From Amycolatopsis thermophila (GTDB lineage Bacteria; Actinomycetota; Actinomycetes; Mycobacteriales; Pseudonocardiaceae), in the NCBI RefSeq assembly GCF_030814215.1, contig NZ_JAUSUT010000001.1, positions 2,790,001 through 2,854,000 on the forward strand: a stretch of 64,000 bases of DNA, given 5' to 3'. The position numbers were made by a program, and so were the translations under genes. The notes below the pieces were generated by a model. It made no database searches and was not told the DNA's origin. It saw only the letters and a list, made by a program, of their open reading frames with translations. Positions within the stretch are counted from its first letter, which is position 1; every line of letters starts with the position of its first letter. Below are positions 15,682-25,155 of this stretch, piece after piece.

Positions 15682-17126
15682 TCATCGGCGTCGACATCGG
15701 TACTTCACTGACGAAGGCCGTCGTCTTCGACGAGGCCGGGGTGTCGCTGCACCAGGCGTGCACGCCGTCCGAGGTGCACCACCTGCCCGGCGGCCGCGTC
15801 GAGCAGGACCTGGACCAGGTCGTCGGCACGGTCGCGACCGTCGTGCGCGAGGTCGCGGCGAAGCTGGACGCGCCGGTCACCGCGCTCGCGTTGACCGGCC
15901 AGGGCGACGGCGTGTGGCTGCGCGACGCGGACGGCAACGCCGTCCGTCCGGCCATTTCGTGGCTCGACGGCCGGGCCAACGCACTGCTCGCGAAGTGGCA
16001 GGCCGACGGCGTCGCCCGCGAGGTGTTCCGGCGCACCGGCTCCGGCATGTTCCCGGGCTGCGCCGCCGCCATCCTGTCCTATCTGGACACCCACGAGCCG
16101 GAGGTGCTGGACCGGGCCGTGGTCGCCGGGTACTGCGTCGACGCCGTGGTGCAGCGGCTCACCGGGAAGATCACGGTGGATGTGTCCGACGCGTCCCTGC
16201 CGTTCCTCGACCCCAAGACGCGGCGCTACGACGAGGACGCGATCGCCGCGGTCGGGTTGTCGCACCGCCGGAACCTGCTGGCCGAGCCGGCGGTGCCGAA
16301 AGCGGTGTTCTCGTTGAACCGCCGTGGCGCGGAGCTGCTGGGGCTGCCCGAGGGGTTGCCGGTCACCGCGGGCCCGTTCGACCTGCCCGCCAGCGCGATC
16401 GGCGCGGGTGTGCGCGAGCCGGGTGACGGCATCCTCACCGCGGGCACCACCCTGGCCTGCCAGGTGCTCACCGACAACGCCGAGTTCGACGGCGAGGGCG
16501 AGCCGGCCGGGATGTTCCTGTCCACGCCGAGGCCGGGCGAGTACCTGCACGCGATGCCGGCGATGGTCGGCACCGCGAGCATCGACTGGATCTGCCGCCT
16601 GCTCGGCATCGAGGTCACCGAGATCGGGTCGCTGCTCGCGCAGAGCCCGCCCGGCGCGGCCGGGGTGCGGGCGTTGCCGTTCCTGTCCGCGTCCGGCGAA
16701 CGGGCGCCGTTCGTGGACGCGTCCGCGCGGGCGCAGTTCGCCGGGTTGAGCCTCGAGCACGGGCGGGCGGACGTGGTGCGGGCGCTGTGCGAGTCGATCG
16801 CCTACGCGGCGCGGCACTGTTTCGAGGCCGCCGGGCTGTCCGGCCGGCTGTACGCGTGCGGCGGCGGGGTGCGGTCCGCCGAGTGGACGCAGATCTTCGC
16901 CGACGTGCTCGGCCGCCCGATCGTGATCCCGAGCGATCCGGGTGTCGGGGCGCGGGGCGCCGTCCTGGTCGCGGCCGAGGCGCTGAACCAGCCGTACGAC
17001 GCGGACCTGTGGGCGAGCAGCTCGCGGACCGTGACGCCGGTGTCCGAGAATGTCGAGTTCTACCAGCGTGGTTATGCGGACTACCAGGCGTCCCTGACCG
17101 CGGCACGAGGGTTGTGGCGACTGTGA
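15678..17126 (+). CDS. FGGY kinase, erythritol-kinase-like
   Basis: A 482-residue FGGY kinase. The N-terminus is IIGVDIGTSLTKAVVFD; the blocks LTGQGDGVWL and SWLDGRANAL, and especially VGLSHRRNLL, recall Brucella EryA. The second half has the phosphate loop LTAGTTLACQV and the adenosine motif ACGGGVRSAEW. It is longer than, and distinct from, the kinase at 7532, so the cluster encodes three different sugar kinases. It overlaps its neighbours on both sides (ATGA at 15678; GTGA at 17123). An erythritol-like or ketose substrate is inferred; LsrK-type kinases are an alternative. Confidence 0.86.
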   Translation: MIIGVDIGTSLTKAVVFDEAGVSLHQACTPSEVHHLPGGRVEQDLDQVVGTVATVVREVAAKLDAPVTALALTGQGDGVWLRDADGNAVRPAISWLDGRANALLAKWQADGVAREVFRRTGSGMFPGCAAAILSYLDTHEPEVLDRAVVAGYCVDAVVQRLTGKITVDVSDASLPFLDPKTRRYDEDAIAAVGLSHRRNLLAEPAVPKAVFSLNRRGAELLGLPEGLPVTAGPFDLPASAIGAGVREPGDGILTAGTTLACQVLTDNAEFDGEGEPAGMFLSTPRPGEYLHAMPAMVGTASIDWICRLLGIEVTEIGSLLAQSPPGAAGVRALPFLSASGERAPFVDASARAQFAGLSLEHGRADVVRALCESIAYAARHCFEAAGLSGRLYACGGGVRSAEWTQIFADVLGRPIVIPSDPGVGARGAVLVAAEALNQPYDADLWASSSRTVTPVSENVEFYQRGYADYQASLTAARGLWRL

Positions 17127-17773
17127 TCCTGGCCGACGAACGCCGAGCGGTGTGCGAGTACGCGCGACGGTTGTCCGCCGACGGTCTCGTGGTGGGCACC
17201 TCCGGCAACATCTCCGCCCGCTCGGGCGACCTGATCGCGGTGACGCCGACCGGGGTGGACTACGGCGTGCTGACGCCCGAGGACATCCCGGTGGTGTCGC
17301 TCGACGGGTCCATTGTGGACGGCACGCTGCGCCCGACGAGTGAGATGCCCATGCACCTGTCGGTGTACACCAAGGCCGCCGACCCCGACGGCGCCCCGAT
17401 CACCGGGGTGGTGCACACGCACTCGGTGCACGCGACGGCGGTGTCCACTTTGGTCGACGAGGTGCCCGCGGTGCACTACATGCTGGCGACCGTCGGACCG
17501 TCGGTGCGGGTCGCGGGTTATGCGACGTACGGCACCGAGGAGCTGGCGGAGTCGATGCTCGCGGCGATGGAGGGCCGTCGCGGTTGCGTGCTGGCCAACC
17601 ACGGCACGATCACCTACGGGGACGGCCTCGCGGCGGCGTACAGCAGGGCCGAGCAGCTGGAGTGGCTGTGCGAGGTGTGGCTGCTCGCCCGCTCGGCGGG
17701 CAACCCGCGGTTGCTGCCGCCCGAGGAGATCGCGCACGTGGTCGAGAAACTCAGGGGATACGGGCAGAAGTAG
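17123..17773 (+). CDS. class II aldolase/adducin-family sugar-phosphate aldolase
   Basis: A 216-residue class II (FucA/AraD) aldolase. Visible blocks are GTSGNISAR, TPTGVDYG, the SEMPMHLSVY segment, zinc ligands in THSVHATA, and the later ANHGTITYG. It would cleave or epimerise a phosphorylated ketose or acid, usually releasing dihydroxyacetone phosphate. I start it at GTG 17123, which overlaps the kinase stop (GTGA); GTG 17114 is a possible alternative. A kinase followed directly by such an aldolase is the common order in fuculose-type and tetronate-type pathways. Confidence 0.88.
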   Translation: MILADERRAVCEYARRLSADGLVVGTSGNISARSGDLIAVTPTGVDYGVLTPEDIPVVSLDGSIVDGTLRPTSEMPMHLSVYTKAADPDGAPITGVVHTHSVHATAVSTLVDEVPAVHYMLATVGPSVRVAGYATYGTEELAESMLAAMEGRRGCVLANHGTITYGDGLAAAYSRAEQLEWLCEVWLLARSAGNPRLLPPEEIAHVVEKLRGYGQK

Positions 17774-17778
17774 CTGGC

Positions 17779-18282
17779 ATGCTGGGCCGGGTGGAAGAGA
17801 CCGTCACCCACGTGGAGATGACCAGTCCCGACGACCTGTGCCCGGCAGCGCCCGTCCCCGGGGTGACGCTGGAGAACGTGCCGGCCGACTCGCCGCTGAT
17901 CCGCCCCACGACGCTCCGGATCGGCGAGCGGTACCACTGGCCGAGCACCACCTGGTCCGAGGCCGAGTGGGCGGAGTACCTGGCCCGCCCCGGCCGGGCC
18001 TGCGTGCTGATCCGGTACGCCACGGAGGTCGCCGGCCTGGCCGATTTCCAGTGCTACGCCCTCGGTTCCGTGGAGATCACGACGTTCGGCGTCGTGCCGG
18101 AGTACGTGGGCAAGGGCATCGGCGGCTACGCGCTGACCCTGGCGGTGACGGAGGCCTGGAACCTCGCCCCGACCGTGCGGCGCGTCTGGTTGCACACCTC
18201 GACGCTCGACCACCCGCACGCCCTGCCGAACTACCAGCGCCGCGGATTCCGCACGTTCCGCACCACCACGGGCGAGCGTTGA
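17779..18282 (+). CDS. GNAT-family N-acetyltransferase
   Basis: A 167-residue GNAT protein. The acetyl-CoA-binding motif A is FGVVPEYVGKGIGGYAL near residues 98-114, followed by a VRRVWLHTSTLDHPHALPNYQRRGF block, typical of the family's motif B. The ATG at 17779 is five bases after the aldolase stop, so it is probably carried on the same transcript, although its role in the pathway is not evident. Substrate unknown. Confidence 0.82.
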   Translation: MLGRVEETVTHVEMTSPDDLCPAAPVPGVTLENVPADSPLIRPTTLRIGERYHWPSTTWSEAEWAEYLARPGRACVLIRYATEVAGLADFQCYALGSVEITTFGVVPEYVGKGIGGYALTLAVTEAWNLAPTVRRVWLHTSTLDHPHALPNYQRRGFRTFRTTTGER

Positions 18283-18352
18283 CGTCGGGGCCGGCTTCCC
18301 ACTGCGCACGCGGTCCGCACACCACGGGGCGTTCGTCCGCGACGGCCCCAGG

Positions 18353-19108
18353 TCACGGAATCAGCACAGCGCGGTCGCGGATCCGGTCCCAGGCGCTCAC
18401 GGGAAGATCGGCCACGACGAGCACTTCGTCCACGCTGGTGAACGGGGTGCCACGGCGGCTACGTGTGTCAACGATGGTGCCGGCCACGTCCAGCGGGATG
18501 CCACACACTTCGGCGATCACGGGGGCTGGAGCGCCGTTGAGGTCGACCAGGCCGCCGTCGTCGTAGGACCCGCCCAGGTCTGGTCGTCCAACGTGCAACT
18601 CGCGGGCGAGCAGCGGATCGTCCGCAGCCAGTTTCCGGGTTTCGTCGCGTCGAGCGCGCGCGGCCAGTGCGGCTCTGACCGCGGGATCGGTGTTCGCCAG
18701 TTGGCCCTGGTCATCGCCGGGCACGCCGTCGTAGACCATGCGGCGCAGGGGCGTGACCATGAGGCAGCCGACGATGACGACGCCCAGCGCCAGTAGTCCA
18801 CCGACCGTGCTGATCGGACCGTCGACGGTCTGGCCCTGGTCGCTGCGGGGCGTGATCGCCAGAAGCACGTACATCAACGCGTCGAGGCCACCGAAGATCA
18901 GGGCGAACCGGCGCGCCTTGGCGGTCTTCAGCCTGAGGGCAGCGTGCAGGAAGGGCACCCACGCGAACGCGCCGGCGGTCGCGACCAGCACGAGGTAGTA
19001 CCAGAAGCCGCGAACGCGGGCCTTCTGCTCCAGCGGACCCACGCCGTGGGAGGTCGAATGCGCGTGATGACCAGCCGGCTTGAACGACTTCTGGTCCTTG
19101 AACCCCAT
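18353..19108 (-). CDS. membrane protein with C-terminal helix-hairpin-helix (ComEA-like) domain
   Basis: A 251-residue protein. Three or four hydrophobic segments lie in the N-terminal half (around FWYYLVLVATAGAFAWV, RFALIFGGLDALMYVLLAI and VGGLLALGVVIVGCLMVTP). A soluble C-terminal part follows with two helix-hairpin-helix blocks (LVDLNGAPAPVIAEVCGI and FTSVDEVLVVADLPVSAWDRI). Such HhH repeats bind DNA non-specifically in ComEA, but here they sit on an unusual membrane body; function unknown. The ATG at 19108 is chosen over one 72 bases upstream because GGGGAGG lies at the right distance. It is convergent with the acetyltransferase gene. Confidence 0.75.
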   Translation of the reverse strand: MGFKDQKSFKPAGHHAHSTSHGVGPLEQKARVRGFWYYLVLVATAGAFAWVPFLHAALRLKTAKARRFALIFGGLDALMYVLLAITPRSDQGQTVDGPISTVGGLLALGVVIVGCLMVTPLRRMVYDGVPGDDQGQLANTDPAVRAALAARARRDETRKLAADDPLLARELHVGRPDLGGSYDDGGLVDLNGAPAPVIAEVCGIPLDVAGTIVDTRSRRGTPFTSVDEVLVVADLPVSAWDRIRDRAVLIP

Positions 19109-19293
19109 CCGTGCCTCCCCGTTCCATTGATCCTGAGATCGTCCACAGGGGATGACCGTTACAGCGACCCGACACTTCAAGGAAGCCCGGCGGAGCCACC
19201 AAGGCCGTCCTCAGGCCGTTCGGGAGACTGCGAAGACCTGATCGATAGCGAGTGCTGTGATCGTCTCTCCGGCGGGGCACCACTCGAGCAGCT

Positions 19294-19527
19294 CTACGGC
19301 CCACTCAGCCGCTGCCTCCACCAAGCTGCGCTGCCCCACGCACCGACACGCGCATTCGGGTCGGGCAGTGTCCGCCGCCGGAACTCGTCGTCAAGGTGCG
19401 CAACCACCCGGCGCAGCTCCCGGCCCGGTCCGCGGGGCAACACGCTCAGCGCGTGTTCCAACTCGTCTCGAGCCTCGATCGGACCGCAGCAAGGACGCCT
19501 GCGACCACACGCACCGATCGCTGTCTA
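19294..19527 (-). pseudogene. fragment of a short conserved actinobacterial hypothetical protein
   Basis: A minus-strand frame open from a stop at 19527 to a stop at 19294 reads CCGPIEARDELEHAL, LPRGPGRELRRVV, LDDEFRRRTLPDPNA and AAWWRQRL. The LPDP...WW ending is, from memory, that of small actinobacterial proteins of about 100 residues. No in-frame ATG or well-placed GTG precedes it, so I treat it as a remnant. I see nothing else in 19109-19740. Confidence 0.45.
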
Positions 19528-19740
19528 CGCGTACACACCCAACTTGCGCGTACGACACCCGGCCGCCTACGTGGCATTTTCCCCGTGAGTCGCAAGACAC
19601 CAGCCGGGCGTCCACGGACAGCGGCCAGCCAGGGCCCTCAAGCGTCGGGCACGCGAGAATCCGTGAGAACTGTCGAGACCGGAACCAGCAGGCCAGAGGC
19701 GGCTTCGAGCCAACGAAGCCAGATTGCCGCCGACCGGGGA

Positions 19741-21174
19741 TCAGAATTGGTAGTACAGGAACGGGCTGAAGGTCCCGTTCGCCACCAGGATCGCCGCGTA
19801 CAGCGCGCCGGCTGTCATCACGCCGACGCGCAGGCCGACCGCCCCGCGCGTGCGGGCCGACTCGAGCAGCGGGCCGGTCACCGGGGTCGCCGGTAGCGCG
19901 AAGATCGCCAGCGCGCCCAGCAGGATCACCACCCGCTGGTTCGTCAGCGCGGCCCCGACGATGTCGGTCAGGCCGTCGAAGTCGGGGACGAACATGTGCC
20001 CGATCATCGTGAACGCGTGCCCGATGTCGGCCGACTTGAAGAACACCCAGCCGAACACCACGAGCACCAGCGTCAGGATCCGGCGACCCACCCGGGCGGC
20101 CACGGCCGGCGGCGTGCGGTCCCAGCCGAATCGGCGTTCGATGATCAGCAGCAGCCCGTGGTAGCAGCCCCACACCAGGAACGTCCAGTTCGCGCCGTGC
20201 CAGAAACCGGTCAGCACGAACACGATGCACAGGTTCCGGTACGTCTTCGCCGCACCCGCGCGGTTCCCGCCGAGCGGGATGTACACGTAGTCGCGGAACC
20301 AGCGGGACAACGACATGTGCCAGCGCCGCCAGAACTCGGTCACCGTCACCGACGAGTACGGCCGCGCGAAGTTCTCCGGCAGCCGGAACCCGAGCATCCG
20401 GCCCAGCCCGATCGCCATGTCGGAGTAGCCGGAGAAGTCGAAGTACAGCTGCAGCGTGTACCCGACCGCGCCGAGCCAGGCGATCGCGAACGTCATGTCC
20501 GCAGGCGACGTCGCGAAACACGCCTCCACCATCGGGCTCAGCGAGTCCGCGATGATGGCCTTCTTGCACAGGCCCAGCGCGAACCGCGGGAAGCCGGCCG
20601 CGATGTCGTCCAGGCGGTGCGAGCGCCGTTGCGGCAGCTGGTCGGCGATCTCCCGGTACCGCACGATCGGGCCGGCCACGAGCTGCGGGAACATCGCGAT
20701 GTAGGTCACGAACGACACCGGGTCGCGCAGCGCCCGCCGCTCACCGCGGTAGATGTCGACGACGTACGAGATGTGGTGGAACGTGAAGAACGAGATGCCG
20801 ATCGGCAGCGCCAGGTGCGCCACCGGGAACGAGCCGCCGAACAGCTGGGTGAAGTAGTCGATCTGCTGGGTGGCGAACCCGGCGTACTTCCAGACCACCA
20901 GGATCCCGACGTCGAAGCAGATCACCGCGATCAGCAGCCCGCGCTTCCCCGGCGAGCGCTGCTGCCACGGGTTCGGTTCGAGCACGGTGCCTGCCGCGAA
21001 GTTGACGACCATGCAGGCCAGGAGGAGCAGGGTGAACGCGCCCGCGCCGCTGGCGTAGAAGATCAGGCTCGCGACCGCGATGATGCCGTTCCGCCAGCTC
21101 CTCGGCAGCACCAGCACGGCGAGCAGCACCGCCGGCAGGAAGTACCAGAGGAACAACGGTGAAGCGAACGACAT
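19741..21174 (-). CDS. MBOAT-family O-acyltransferase (AlgI-like)
   Basis: A 477-residue multi-pass membrane protein of the AlgI/DltB class. It begins FASPLFLWYFLPAVLL. It contains ALPIGISFFTFHHISYVVD (about 123-140), the FWRRWHMSLSRWFRDYVYIP block (281-300), and the catalytic histidine His326 in GFWHGANW. These enzymes pass an acyl group, usually acetyl, across the membrane to an extracellular SGNH/AlgX-type acceptor. The only such protein in the window is the one at 2173-3492, 16 kb away. The gene is monocistronic in view and followed by the unassigned 19.5 kb region. The substrate polymer is unknown. Confidence 0.9.
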   Translation of the reverse strand: MSFASPLFLWYFLPAVLLAVLVLPRSWRNGIIAVASLIFYASGAGAFTLLLLACMVVNFAAGTVLEPNPWQQRSPGKRGLLIAVICFDVGILVVWKYAGFATQQIDYFTQLFGGSFPVAHLALPIGISFFTFHHISYVVDIYRGERRALRDPVSFVTYIAMFPQLVAGPIVRYREIADQLPQRRSHRLDDIAAGFPRFALGLCKKAIIADSLSPMVEACFATSPADMTFAIAWLGAVGYTLQLYFDFSGYSDMAIGLGRMLGFRLPENFARPYSSVTVTEFWRRWHMSLSRWFRDYVYIPLGGNRAGAAKTYRNLCIVFVLTGFWHGANWTFLVWGCYHGLLLIIERRFGWDRTPPAVAARVGRRILTLVLVVFGWVFFKSADIGHAFTMIGHMFVPDFDGLTDIVGAALTNQRVVILLGALAIFALPATPVTGPLLESARTRGAVGLRVGVMTAGALYAAILVANGTFSPFLYYQF

Positions 21175-21523
21175 CGACCTGGAGTCCCCCTGTGCAACCG
21201 GACCAGCGTGCTGACCTTAGCCGACGAGGTTGGCCCGAAGGAGTGAAACTCACCGCTTCGCCGAGGTGTCAGGGACCACCACCGGCCGGGCCGGCGCTCC
21301 CGCTCCCTGGGGATGGTGGGGAATCCAGAGCGGTGGCGCTGCGGTGTTGCCTCGGTCGGAGGCGACGGGCCGCCGGCGAAAGGTCGCAGTGGGGCTCCGG
21401 CGAGAGGCCTCAGTCAGGGGACGGCGGGGCGCCAGCCAGCCCCCGGGCCGCCCGGACGCGAAACCCCCCGCCATCGGGCGCCAGCCGGCCACCCCAGCCG
21501 TCGAAGCCGCGCCTGCCGCGGGG
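21175..21523. other. intergenic stretch without recognisable genes
   Basis: This interval is upstream of the MBOAT gene and next to the rlmB-derived array. Frames on both strands are low-complexity, rich in Arg, Gly, Ala and Pro. I see no protein family, RNA gene or clear promoter here. Confidence 0.6.
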
Positions 21524-22131
21524 CTCAGATGCGGCCCGCGACGCGGCGGCGCCGCGCGACTTCGGCCGGCCGCACCGCGGCCGCGACGGAGGCGTTCAGC
21601 GACTTCGTGCGGCCCGCGCATCGCTGGCGGCGTGCACAACGTCGGCGGCGCCGATACCTCCGAGCGCGATGGCGCCGCGCAAGGCAGGACCGCGGGGCTC
21701 AGATGCGGCCCGCGACGCGGCGCCGCCGCGCGACTTCGGCCAGCAGCACCGCGGCCGCGACGGAGGCGTTCAGCGACTCCGTGCGGCCCGGGCATCGCTG
21801 GCGGCGTGCACAACGTGGGTGGCGCCGATACGTCCGAGCGCGATGGTGCCGCGCAAGGCGAGGACCGCGGGGCTCAGATGCGGCCCGCGACGCGGCGGCG
21901 CCGCGCGACTTCGGCCAGCAGCACCGCGCCGCGACGAAGGCGTTCAGCGACTTCGTGCGGCCCGGGCATCGCTGGCGGCGTGCACAACATCGGCGGCGCC
22001 GATACCTCCGAGCGCGATGCTGCCGCGCGAGGCGATGACCTGGAGGCTCAGATGCGGCCCGCGACGCGGCGGCGCCGCGCGACTTCGGCCAGCAGCACCG
22101 CGGCCGCGACGGAGGCGTTCAGCGACTCGAC
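21524..22131 (-). repeat. tandem array derived from the 3' end of rlmB
   Basis: Three consecutive units of 174, 175 and 174 bp begin at 21524, 21698 and 21873. They are followed by a fourth, truncated copy at 22047-22131, which is the genuine 3' end of rlmB. On the minus strand each unit carries the last 27 or so codons of rlmB with its stop codon (ending [12 protein letters not shown]), plus about 90 bp of spacer. The units are near identical, with few substitutions and a short deletion in the third, so the array is young or kept homogeneous. Confidence 0.85.
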
Positions 22132-23004
22132 CCCCGCGGCCATCGGGATGGACACCGTCTCGTCGCAGGTTTCGCGCACCAGCCGCGACAGGCCGCGGCC
22201 CTCGGAGCCCACCACGATCACCAGCGGGTCCGTCGCCAGCGACAGGTCGTCGATGCCCACCGACCCGTCCGCGTCGAGCCCGGCGATCATCAGGCCCTCC
22301 TCCGCCCACAGCTTCAGCTGCCGCGTCAGGTTGGTCGCGATCGCGATCGGCATCTTCGCCGCGGTGCCGGCACTGGTCCGCCACGCCACGGCCGTGACGC
22401 CCGCGCTGCGGCGCGCCGGCAGCAGCACCCCGTGCGCCCCGAACGCCGCCGCGGACCGCACGACGGCACCGAGGTTCCGCGGGTCCGTCACGCCGTCCAG
22501 CGCGACCAGCAGCGGCGGCTCACCGGAGTTCTTCGCGATGGCCAGCAGGTCGTCGGGGTGGCTGTACTCGAACGGCGGCACCTGCAGCCCGAGCCCCTGG
22601 TGCACCGCGCGGTTGGTCTTGCGGTCCAGCTCCTCGCGCGGGATCTCCAGGATCGAGATGCCCTTGTCCGCCGCCAGCCGCACCGCCTCGGTGACCCGGT
22701 CGTCCGCGTCGATGTTCAACGCCACGAACAACGTCGTGCCCGGCACACCCGCCCGCAGGGCCTCGACCACCGGGTTGCGGCCCGCGATGATCTCCGGACC
22801 TTCGCGACGGTCGCGGGCCTTCTCGGCGCGCGCGGCGGCCGCGGCGGCCTTGCGCTGCGCCGGGTGCCCGGGACGCATCTCCGCCCGCGGGGTCGGCCCC
22901 TTGCCCTCGAGACCACGGCGACGCTGGCCGCCGGAACCGACGACCGCGCCCTTCTTGGTGCCGGACTTGCGAACCGCACCCCGGCGCTTGGAATTGCCTG
23001 CCAT
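22048..23004 (-). CDS. rlmB: 23S rRNA 2'-O-methyltransferase RlmB-like (SpoU family)
   Basis: A 318-residue SPOUT methyltransferase. The basic N-terminal 70 residues (rich in Lys and Arg) lead into an L30e-like substrate domain starting [15 protein letters not shown]. The knot follows, with [36 protein letters not shown] and the final [20 protein letters not shown] that lines the S-adenosylmethionine pocket. Family members methylate the ribose of a guanosine in 23S rRNA. It starts directly after cysS, as in M. tuberculosis Rv3579c-Rv3580c. Its own 3' end is the source of the tandem array next to it. Confidence 0.9.
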   Translation of the reverse strand: MAGNSKRRGAVRKSGTKKGAVVGSGGQRRRGLEGKGPTPRAEMRPGHPAQRKAAAAAARAEKARDRREGPEIIAGRNPVVEALRAGVPGTTLFVALNIDADDRVTEAVRLAADKGISILEIPREELDRKTNRAVHQGLGLQVPPFEYSHPDDLLAIAKNSGEPPLLVALDGVTDPRNLGAVVRSAAAFGAHGVLLPARRSAGVTAVAWRTSAGTAAKMPIAIATNLTRQLKLWAEEGLMIAGLDADGSVGIDDLSLATDPLVIVVGSEGRGLSRLVRETCDETVSIPMAAGVESLNASVAAAVLLAEVARRRRVAGRI

Positions 23005-24396
23005 TTAAGCTTCTTTCACGGTCCACACCGGACCATCGGGAGTGTCTTCGACCGTGATCCCCGCCTTGAGCAGGCGGTCGCGCACGGCATCGGCCCGGGC
23101 GAAGTCACGCGCGGCGCGCGCCTCCTGGCGCTCCACGAGCATCGCCTCGACCAGGTCCGCCAGTGCGGCCCTCGCCGGCGTCTCCGCCGCCGAGCTCTCC
23201 GCCCATTCGGGTGCCAGCGGGTCCAGCCCGAGCACACCCATCATCGCGCGCACCGAGCCGGCGGCCGCGCGCGCCTTGGCGTCATCGCCGGAGTCCAGCG
23301 CCGCGTTACCCTCGCGCACCAGGTTGTGCACGGCCGCGACCGCCGCCGGGGTGGACAGGTCGTCGTCCATCGCGCTGACGAACTCGGGCGCCAGTTCGCC
23401 GGGCTCGACCGTGCCGGTCCGCTGCGCCGCGCGGCGCAGGAACCCCTCGATCCGCCGGTAGCCCTGCGCGGCTTCGGACAGCGCCCCGTCGGAGTACTCG
23501 ATCGTGGACCGGTAGTGCGGCTGCACCAGGTAGTAGCGCAGCTCGGCGGCCCGGTAGTTCCGCAGCATGGCCTCGATCGACACCACGTTGCCCAGCGACT
23601 TCGACATCTTCTCGCCGGACAACGTCACCCACGCGTTGTGCAGCCAGAACCGTGCGAACGGATCACCGGCCGCGTTCGACTGGGCGCGCTCGTTCTCGTG
23701 GTGCGGGAACACCAGGTCGACGCCGCCGCCGTGGATGTCGAACTCGGCGCCCAGGTAGGTGGTCGCCATCGCCGAGCACTCCAGGTGCCAGCCCGGCCGC
23801 CCATTGCCCCACGGTGTGGGCCACGACGGCTCGCCCGGCTTCGCGCTCTTCCACAGCGTGAAGTCCCGCGGGTCGCGCTTGCCCTCGGCCAGCGTCTCGC
23901 CCTGCTGCACCTCGTCCAGCTTCTGCCGGGACAGCGCGCCGTAGCCGGGGAAGGTCGACACTGCGAAGTAGACGTCCCCGCCCGCCGCGTAGGCGTGGCC
24001 GGCGTCGATCAGGCGCTGCATCAGCTCGACCATCTGCGTGACGTGCCCGGTCGCGCGGGGCGCGATGGACGGCGGCAGGCAGCCGAGGACCGCGTAGGCC
24101 TCCTCGAACGCCCGCTCGTGCGTCGCCGCCCACTCCCACCACGGCCGTCCGGCGTCGGCGGCCTTGGCGAGGATCTTGTCGTCGATGTCGGTGACGTTGC
24201 GCACGAACCGCACGTCGAGTCCACTGTGGATCAGCCAGCGACGCAGGACGTCGTAGTTCAGGGCGCCGCGGACGTGCCCGATGTGCGGGATGCCCTGGAC
24301 GGTGGCACCACACACGTACATGGACGCCGTTCCGCTACGGGCGGGGTGGAACTCCCGCACGTTCCTGGTCGCGGTGTCGTATAGGTGTAGGGCCAC
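23005..24396 (-). CDS. cysS: cysteinyl-tRNA synthetase
   Basis: A 463-residue class I synthetase. The HIGH motif is in [20 protein letters not shown], with HIGH at residues 38-41. Cys29 starts the zinc site, the [14 protein letters not shown] block carries another zinc ligand, and the class I loop is [10 protein letters not shown]. It charges tRNA-Cys. MshC, the mycothiol ligase, is a close relative, but the C-terminal domain and the operon position next to rlmB, ispF, ispD and carD support CysS. The rlmB ATG follows its stop at once. Confidence 0.94.
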   Translation of the reverse strand: MALHLYDTATRNVREFHPARSGTASMYVCGATVQGIPHIGHVRGALNYDVLRRWLIHSGLDVRFVRNVTDIDDKILAKAADAGRPWWEWAATHERAFEEAYAVLGCLPPSIAPRATGHVTQMVELMQRLIDAGHAYAAGGDVYFAVSTFPGYGALSRQKLDEVQQGETLAEGKRDPRDFTLWKSAKPGEPSWPTPWGNGRPGWHLECSAMATTYLGAEFDIHGGGVDLVFPHHENERAQSNAAGDPFARFWLHNAWVTLSGEKMSKSLGNVVSIEAMLRNYRAAELRYYLVQPHYRSTIEYSDGALSEAAQGYRRIEGFLRRAAQRTGTVEPGELAPEFVSAMDDDLSTPAAVAAVHNLVREGNAALDSGDDAKARAAAGSVRAMMGVLGLDPLAPEWAESSAAETPARAALADLVEAMLVERQEARAARDFARADAVRDRLLKAGITVEDTPDGPVWTVKEA

Positions 24397-24427
24397 CCTG
24401 AAATGGTACGGGTCACCTTGACGCCGG

Positions 24428-25114
24428 TCAGAGCACCCCGTGCGTGCGCAGCGCCGTGAGCAGGCCGTCCGGGCGCTCGGCGGTCGGCAGCGGGTCGACG
24501 AGGGCGAACTCGCACCCGAGCGCTTTCGCCCCGCCGTCGGCCTCTTCGCTGTCGCCGACCATCAGGGTGTTCTCCGGCGCCACGCCCAGCCGGTCGACGA
24601 GCAGCCGGAAGATCTCCGGCTGCGGCTTGATGAACCCCTCCTCGAAGGAGAGCAGGAAGGCGTCGACGAACTCGGCGTAGCCGCGCATGGCGAACGCGGG
24701 CCGGATGTCGAAGGCGATGTTGCTCAGCACGCCGACCTTGACGCCCTTGGCGGCGGTGTCCTTCAGCGCGGCCTCGGTGTCCGGGTAGGGCGTCCACTCC
24801 GCGGGATCGATCAGGCGGGAGTACAGCGCCTCGGCCTGGTCGGCGTGCGCGACGCCGGACTTGCGCAGCACCTCGAGGTAGATCTTGCGGTGCAGGGCCG
24901 GGTCGAGGTCCCGGTTCTCCCACGCGTACTGGTACTCCTCGGACAACTCGACGACCTGCCCGGTCGGGGCGGTCATGCGGCGCATCAGCTCGGTCTGCGC
25001 CTCGACGTCGAGCGGGGCGCCGTCGGGGGTCGTGAGATCGGAGAGCCAGCTGGAGTTCTGCTCCAGCCGGAACAGCGTGCCGGAAAAGTCGAACATCACC
25101 GCCTGAATCGTCAC
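24428..25114 (-). CDS. HAD-superfamily hydrolase with a Ser in motif I
   Basis: A 228-residue HAD subfamily IA protein lying between ispF and cysS. Motif I reads FDFSGTL: the nucleophile Asp9 is present but the usual second aspartate, the general acid, is Ser11. Motif II is [13 protein letters not shown], the motif III lysine lies in FIKPQPEIF and motif IV is [14 protein letters not shown]. The Ser substitution often means altered chemistry (dehalogenase-like, phosphonatase-like or weak phosphatase). Function unknown. The start is the ATG at 25114; it is 41 bases downstream of ispF on the same strand. Confidence 0.83.
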   Translation of the reverse strand: MTIQAVMFDFSGTLFRLEQNSSWLSDLTTPDGAPLDVEAQTELMRRMTAPTGQVVELSEEYQYAWENRDLDPALHRKIYLEVLRKSGVAHADQAEALYSRLIDPAEWTPYPDTEAALKDTAAKGVKVGVLSNIAFDIRPAFAMRGYAEFVDAFLLSFEEGFIKPQPEIFRLLVDRLGVAPENTLMVGDSEEADGGAKALGCEFALVDPLPTAERPDGLLTALRTHGVL

Positions 25115-25155
25115 AGATGACAGGCTACCTGGGACGACGTGCGGGGAGCTGTGAC

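Noticed and set aside
21524-22131. CRISPR array
   Set aside because: Units are 174-175 bp and contiguous with no unique spacers; they derive from rlmB.
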